Shown: positions 59,657 through 64,000 of the stretch, piece by piece
How the letters are laid out: the number at the start of each line of letters is the position of its first letter
Position numbering within the stretch: position 1 is the first letter of the stretch
Notes under the pieces: model-generated
What the model saw: the letters and a program-made list of their open reading frames with translations, nothing else
Databases searched by the model: none
What the model was told of the DNA's origin: nothing
Position numbers and translations under genes: made by a program
NCBI RefSeq assembly: GCF_002368035.1
Contig: NZ_AP018223.1
Span: 257,016 to 321,015 of the forward strand
DNA length: 64,000 nt
Reading direction: 5' to 3'
Source of the DNA: Nostoc linckia NIES-25
Lineage (GTDB): Bacteria > Cyanobacteriota > Cyanobacteriia > Cyanobacteriales > Nostocaceae

Positions 59657-61597
59657 CTACTTCAACAATCTTAGACCGCTGAGGGTAACTAAAACTGTAG
59701 AACCTTCATGGCCAATGACGCCGATGGGTAAGTTAATATTTCCCAAAAAGTTGCCTACTAAAAGCAAGACAATAAAACCCAATGCTATGACTATATTCTG
59801 TTTGACTATGAGTTGCGATCGCCTGCCTAAATGTATGGCCACAGCAATTTTTTCTAACCTGTCTGCCATCAAAACTATATCTGCGGTTTCTAATGCCACA
59901 TCGCTACCCGCACCTCCCATCGCTATACCCACAGATGCTTGTGCTAAAGCTGGTGCATCATTAATGCCATCGCCCACCATTGCCACAGTTTGATACTTTT
60001 GCTGTAAACGACGAATCACATTCAGCTTATCTTCTGGCAAAAGTTGAGCATACACCCGCTCAATTCCTACTGCTTTGGCGACACTATTGGCAGTTTCCTG
60101 ATTATCCCCAGTCAGCATAACAATTCGTTCAACTCCCAACTTCTTTAACCGATTAATAGTCTCCGCAGCCTGCACTCTCACCTCATCTGCAATGGCAATA
60201 ATACCTATCACCTCTGCCTCTCTGCTCCTCTGCCCCTCTGCTCCCTCTCCTTCCCCCGCTACCCAAACCACAGTTTTACCTTCTTGCTCCAAATATTGAG
60301 CTATTTGTCCCAGTTCTTCGGGTAAATTTGTGACATACTGCTGCACAAAAGCGGCATTGCCAACAATTATCTGTTGTTCTTTGACAATTCCCACAATTCC
60401 CCGTCCGGGTATGGCTTGTACTTGGATTGCAGCAACCCAATTCAAATCGGCAGCGGCTTGTACAATTGCTTCGCCGATGGGATGTTCGGATGATGATTCC
60501 ACACTGGCAGCGGCTTTTAATACATCATTTTGTGTGTATTTACTAGCTGTAATGACTTGGAAGACCTGTACCTGTCCTGTTGTGAGGGTACCAGTTTTAT
60601 CAAATGCGATCGCTCGAACTTTGCCAATCTTCTCTAACTGTGCGCCATTCTTAAACAAAATCCCTTGTCTTGCACCGTTGGCAATTCCGGAAAGCAGGGT
60701 AGGCATAATTGCAGCCATTAAGGCGCAGGGAGAAGCTACCACTAAGAAGGTGAGGGCGCGATAAATAGTAGTTTCCCAATCCCAACCCCAGAGAAATGGC
60801 GGTAAAGTTGCCAGTAATATCCCAGCTATTACAATGACTTTGGCATATGCTTTTTCAAAGCGATCGATAAATTCTTGCGAAGGGGGTGCTTCTGTCTTTG
60901 CTTGTTCCACCAAACGAATCACCCGCTGAATCAAACTACTTTGGGCTGGTTTGTGGACTTTAATCTGCAATGCGCCATAGCCGTTGAGTGTACCAGCAAA
61001 AACTTCTGCACCGACTGTTTTCTCTACAGGTAAAGACTCGCCTGTAATTGCGGCTTGATTGAGGGTGCTGTAACCAGACACAATAATTCCATCTGTGGGA
61101 ATTAACTCTCCGGGTTTAACGACAATTTCATCGCCCACTTTTAGCTGACTGATAGAAACTTCTTCTTCTCTTCCCTGAAGCAAAACCATTGCGGTGTCTG
61201 GTGTCAAACTCATCAAACTCCGAATACTGCGTTCAGTTCGCTGCATGGCATAGCCTTCTAAGGCGCCACTAATGGCAAAGATGAGAATCAAAATTGCCCC
61301 ATCAATAATTAAATGATATTCTCTTCGCCATAAGCCCAAACTAGCAGCACCAATGGCGGCGACAATCATCAGCAAATCTACATCGAGTTCTTTTTCTTTG
61401 AAAAGGGTAGTCAGTCCCTCCCGCGCACTTTCGTAACCACCAATGACGTAAGCAGCAGGTAGCAACAGCAGCGCTAATTCCAAAGCGCCAAGATGCAAGG
61501 CGAACCATCCGAGAAATAACAGCAATCCACAAGCTAGGGCTGCTAGGATATCTGCGTGTTCTCTGGTGAATTGGGTAAAACGCTGTGGGTAAAGCAT
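59657..61597 (-). CDS. coaT: Cobalt-type P1B-4 ATPase
   Basis: 646 residues. There is no N-terminal metal-binding domain; it starts with membrane helices. Motifs: TGES in the actuator domain, SPC in TM4 (289-291), the phosphorylated Asp333 in DKTGTLT, the HP of SSEHPIG, GDGINDAPALAQ and HEGST in TM6 (630-634). SPC with HEG(G/S)T defines the P1B-4 class, including Synechocystis CoaT, which exports cobalt. Divergent coaR supports this. A loop GEGEGAEGQRSREAE in the nucleotide domain is encoded by a heptamer repeat. Zinc or other metals remain possible. Confidence 0.9.
   Translation of the reverse strand: MLYPQRFTQFTREHADILAALACGLLLFLGWFALHLGALELALLLLPAAYVIGGYESAREGLTTLFKEKELDVDLLMIVAAIGAASLGLWRREYHLIIDGAILILIFAISGALEGYAMQRTERSIRSLMSLTPDTAMVLLQGREEEVSISQLKVGDEIVVKPGELIPTDGIIVSGYSTLNQAAITGESLPVEKTVGAEVFAGTLNGYGALQIKVHKPAQSSLIQRVIRLVEQAKTEAPPSQEFIDRFEKAYAKVIVIAGILLATLPPFLWGWDWETTIYRALTFLVVASPCALMAAIMPTLLSGIANGARQGILFKNGAQLEKIGKVRAIAFDKTGTLTTGQVQVFQVITASKYTQNDVLKAAASVESSSEHPIGEAIVQAAADLNWVAAIQVQAIPGRGIVGIVKEQQIIVGNAAFVQQYVTNLPEELGQIAQYLEQEGKTVVWVAGEGEGAEGQRSREAEVIGIIAIADEVRVQAAETINRLKKLGVERIVMLTGDNQETANSVAKAVGIERVYAQLLPEDKLNVIRRLQQKYQTVAMVGDGINDAPALAQASVGIAMGGAGSDVALETADIVLMADRLEKIAVAIHLGRRSQLIVKQNIVIALGFIVLLLVGNFLGNINLPIGVIGHEGSTVLVTLSGLRLLK
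60209..60258. repeat. Heptamer repeat inside coaT
   Basis: CTCTGCCTCTCTGCTCCTCT-type units in frame with coaT. They encode the Gly/Glu/Arg loop between the KTVVWVAG strand and EVIGIIAIADEV. Confidence 0.8.
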
Positions 61598-61624
61598 GAG
61601 AGGTAAATTAAGAGGGACTTTCTC

Positions 61625-61666
61625 AGGCTAAACCTTGACATTAATGTTAATGTCAAGCTCTATAAT
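61625..61666. promoter_or_regulatory. CoaR operator and back-to-back promoters
   Basis: CTTGACATTAA-TG-TTAATGTCAAG (61634-61657) is a palindrome with 11-bp arms. On the plus strand TTGACA (61635) and TATAAT (61661) are separated by 20 bases; on the minus strand TTGACA and TAGCCT (61630-61625) are also 20 bases apart. The 19-20-base spacer is the hallmark of MerR-type activated promoters. The minus-strand promoter would start coaT about 20 bases before its ATG. Confidence 0.8.
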
Positions 61667-61718
61667 GATTTTGAAACGCAAAGGGGCGCTGAGGGAAGCG
61701 CAAAGGTACGCAAAGTTA

Positions 61719-62026
61719 TACCAATTTGAAATCAAAATGCGACAAATCTGTGGGTAGGGGCGTACAGCTGTACATTGGTGTCAACTTAACGTGAAACCCT
61801 GATAGAAAGGTGATGAGCGAGTTCTACTCATTTACCATTAAGATCCGCGTTACCCCACCCCGGCTTTGCTGACGCAAAACCTCCCCTCCCCGATGCTTTG
61901 GGGAGGGGTTGGGGGTGGGGTAAAATGCCTGTGGGATAAGCGTTTGAGCTTAAGTTGACACCAATGACAGCTGTACGCCCTTAAAGCCGATTCATGTGTC
62001 GCAAATATTTTTGAAAATAGTATTGG
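61719..62026. mobile_element. Type A element with type B insert in the coaT-coaR gap
   Basis: The left end TACCAATTTGAAATCAAAATG resembles the 3155 and 11074 copies (here one base per field limit applies: only the first part is quoted, TACCAATTTGAAATC). Arms GGGGCGTACAGCTGTA and ACAGCTGTACGCCC flank the 194-bp type B element (61773-61966). Confidence 0.8.
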
Positions 62027-62075
62027 TGGCATTTGTGGAGAATTACAAAGAATTTTGCTGTTGTTGGAATAAATT

Positions 62076-63203
62076 ATGAATGCTGGTTGTTTAACTATTA
62101 AGGAACTTACCGAAGCAGTTGGTGGCGGTTTGACTCCGCGCATGGTGCGGCATTATCATCAATTGGGGCTGCTGCCGCAACCAGTACGATCGCCAAGCAA
62201 TTATCGTCTCTACACCCAAAAAGATGTCCTTCGTTTGCAGCGAATTGTTGCACTCAAGCAGCAAGGATTTCAGCTAAATCATATCCGCCACATTTTGGAG
62301 GTGGAACCAGAGGCGGATACGAATCAAAATTTGATGGTACAACTGCAACAGCAATATCGAGCTGTGATGCAACAAATTTCCCAACTCCGGCAAACAGCAT
62401 CGGCATTAGAAGGATTGTTGGGACGCGATCGCCATTGTCAGATTATGCAGGCGGAAGTGTTAGCACAACTGAAGTTACTGGATGTGGAAACCCAAGCCGG
62501 ATTGGGGGGACTGGAAAAATTGTGGAGTGGTTTGGATGCTCAAATTCATACGCACTCAGAGGCTTTTGCGGAGTCGCTACAACATTTATTACCCGATTTA
62601 TCCGATCGTTCGGAAATCGAACAACATCTAATTTCTCAGTTGGTTTTGGCTTGTGGCGACGTGAGTTTGGTGTCTTTTGTGAAATTGAGTCGAGATGCGA
62701 TCGCAGCTAGTCGAGAAGCTTTATCTGACCGCTGTCAAATTGTTGTCGATACCCAAACTGTTGCTGCTGCTTTGGATGAAACTCGATTATTTCACTTGGG
62801 ATGTCGCATTGAAACTTTAATTGATAATCCCCACATTACTACTGCCACAGAGGCGGAAATCGCCTTTTGGCAGCAGCAAGAATGGCGTCAAAAATTGCAA
62901 CAAGTAACTCCAGGTTGCGTGCTAGTAGTTGGTTATGCTCCCTCGGTATTGCTAGAAATTTCTGTGGCAATTGCCAATCAAAAAATTCAGCCTGCACTCG
63001 TAATTGCAATGCCTATCGGCTTTAGCCATGCTCCGGCTGCTAAGCGACAACTGATGCAACAACGAATACCTTTTATTACAGTTGAAGGAACTTTGGGAGG
63101 TGGTGCTTTAGCTGCAACTGCCCTGAATGCTTTGGTAGAATCGCTAATTGATAAACCAGATTGCCATTGTTATCTCAATCAAACCACAGCAGATTTTCTT
63201 TGA
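62076..63203 (+). CDS. coaR: Cobalt-responsive MerR-type activator with CbiC-like domain
   Basis: 375 residues. Residues 5-75 are a MerR helix-turn-helix (TPRMVRHYHQLGLLPQP, then SNYRLYTQKDVLRLQRI), followed by a dimer helix. From about 165 on the protein resembles precorrin-8X methylmutase (CbiC): GCRIETLIDNPHITT, VLVVGYAPSVLLEI and VIAMPIGFSHAPAAK. The C-terminus has the Cys-His-Cys motif DCHCYL (363-365), as in Synechocystis CoaR, where it is needed for cobalt response. It should bind the 61634 palindrome and activate coaT when cobalt is in excess. A miniature element separates it from that operator. Confidence 0.9.
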   Translation: MNAGCLTIKELTEAVGGGLTPRMVRHYHQLGLLPQPVRSPSNYRLYTQKDVLRLQRIVALKQQGFQLNHIRHILEVEPEADTNQNLMVQLQQQYRAVMQQISQLRQTASALEGLLGRDRHCQIMQAEVLAQLKLLDVETQAGLGGLEKLWSGLDAQIHTHSEAFAESLQHLLPDLSDRSEIEQHLISQLVLACGDVSLVSFVKLSRDAIAASREALSDRCQIVVDTQTVAAALDETRLFHLGCRIETLIDNPHITTATEAEIAFWQQQEWRQKLQQVTPGCVLVVGYAPSVLLEISVAIANQKIQPALVIAMPIGFSHAPAAKRQLMQQRIPFITVEGTLGGGALAATALNALVESLIDKPDCHCYLNQTTADFL

Positions 63204-63389
63204 AGGTTTTAAGCTTTGAATCTGTTGTGGAATTTTAAATAATTGGTATTAACTCGGTGAGCCATTTTACTGTAATTCATAACTTGGAATATAAAGCAAT
63301 TGAAGCATAGTTTAGGACATAAATTAATTGTCCAATTACTACGCCAATAAACTTTCTTTTCCTGTTACCTGTTGACTATCCTTGTTAGC

Positions 63390-64000
63390 TTATTTTTTAT
63401 AGAGAACGTAAGATTTATTGCGGTAAGCGATCGGCAGATCTAACTGATGTTGAATGCGAGTTACGAAATAGCTAGCATCATATTTGTCCATTAGTGCCTT
63501 AGCCTGTTCAGTTGTCAAGTTGTTGTAGCCTTGTGTAAGTAGTTTCTCGCTAAAGTTAGTCAATGGATCGAGTCCGTTAAAATTACCGCTCAAGTCCCGC
63601 ATACGGGAAAACCACTCTAATGTTCCGGCTTTTGTCTGAGCCATAAGCTTATATTTAGCAATGGTTGGGCGCTCTGTCAGCCAAATGAAGTTGGCAAATT
63701 CAACCGGGGGGGATATAAACAGATCGTTTTTTGGTGTATTTTTTCGCACCCAACCAACCATATCTTTCCACTGAGGGTCTACCTCTTGGCTTTCGTCAGG
63801 AAAATTAAGTGTAGACTGAAATTCTTTCTCAAAGGTATGAAATCCTTTGACAACGCTTATACTCACTACGATAGTACATAACAGTAGCAGCACTTTTTGT
63901 TGTTTTCTAGTTGTGAAGATTCGCTCTAAAGCACACGCAAACAATAGGCAGGCGTTAAGGTGCAACATTACATCACCTACGCGGAAAAGATAATACTGTA
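63390..64000 (-). CDS. C-terminal part of a membrane protein (DUF6798-like)
   Basis: The frame is open to the right edge (YYLFRVGDVMLHLNACLLFA at the edge), so the N-terminus is missing; the ATG at 63968 is internal. Two membrane stretches at the start are followed by a soluble periplasmic-type domain: VRKNTPKNDLFISPPVEF, then WLTERPTIAKYK and WFSRMRDLSGN. The PP...F...ERP..K pattern resembles the tail of large multi-span proteins of the DUF6798 or glycosyltransferase-39 type. The function is unknown. Confidence 0.6.
   Translation of the reverse strand, partial: QYYLFRVGDVMLHLNACLLFACALERIFTTRKQQKVLLLLCTIVVSISVVKGFHTFEKEFQSTLNFPDESQEVDPQWKDMVGWVRKNTPKNDLFISPPVEFANFIWLTERPTIAKYKLMAQTKAGTLEWFSRMRDLSGNFNGLDPLTNFSEKLLTQGYNNLTTEQAKALMDKYDASYFVTRIQHQLDLPIAYRNKSYVLYKK

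Overview
The window looks like a chromosomal segment of a filamentous, Nostoc-type cyanobacterium. The octamer GCGATCGC and its core recur throughout coding and non-coding DNA. Gaps are full of short tandem heptamers and palindromic miniature repeats. The gene set is cyanobacterial: SLH-type iron-uptake porin, RRM/rpsU pair, CoaR/CoaT, ZnuABC, GlgX and an NRPS.

Layout. 1-2.5 kb: 5' part of a Gly-rich CSLREA-type surface protein, a family-2 glycosyltransferase beside a truncated copy of itself fused to 63-bp repeats, and a peptidoglycan-binding protein. 3-8.4 kb: two adjacent AAA-like (STAND-type) ATPase genes, one ending in 14 WD40 repeats. 9-21.7 kb: mostly housekeeping (TsaC/Sua5, degenerate histidine kinase, GNAT, SecDF, PDH E1-beta, HemB, PrfC). 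21.9-31 kb: M48-like protein without its catalytic residues, RRM protein, SPS-like glycosyltransferase, RqcH/NFACT. 31.7-36.6 kb: porin gene divergent from znuA-znuC-znuB, with a Fur/Zur-like box between. 36.7-41.5 kb: a 4.7-kb integrated element in tRNA-Phe(GAA), bounded by an identical 50-bp repeat, with a tyrosine integrase and five small cargo genes. 42-46.9 kb: a 1602-residue NRPS, A-PCP-C-PCP-reductase. 47.8-59.6 kb: rbp-rpsU, small unknown proteins, an HExxH protein with a broken cNMP-domain gene, pirin, GlgX, a ferritin-like protein and decayed fragments. 59.6-63.2 kb: divergent coaT/coaR (cobalt export and its MerR-type sensor). The right edge holds the C-terminus of a membrane protein.

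The most unusual features are a family of about 195-bp inverted-repeat elements (six copies) that sit at the apex of other palindromes, the small tRNA-Phe element with its own recurring operator-like motifs, the NRPS with two carriers but one adenylation domain, and heptamer repeats expanded in frame inside znuC and coaT. No transposase gene is visible, so the miniature elements are probably moved in trans. No CRISPR array or rRNA was seen. All functional statements come from reading motifs; no database search was run.
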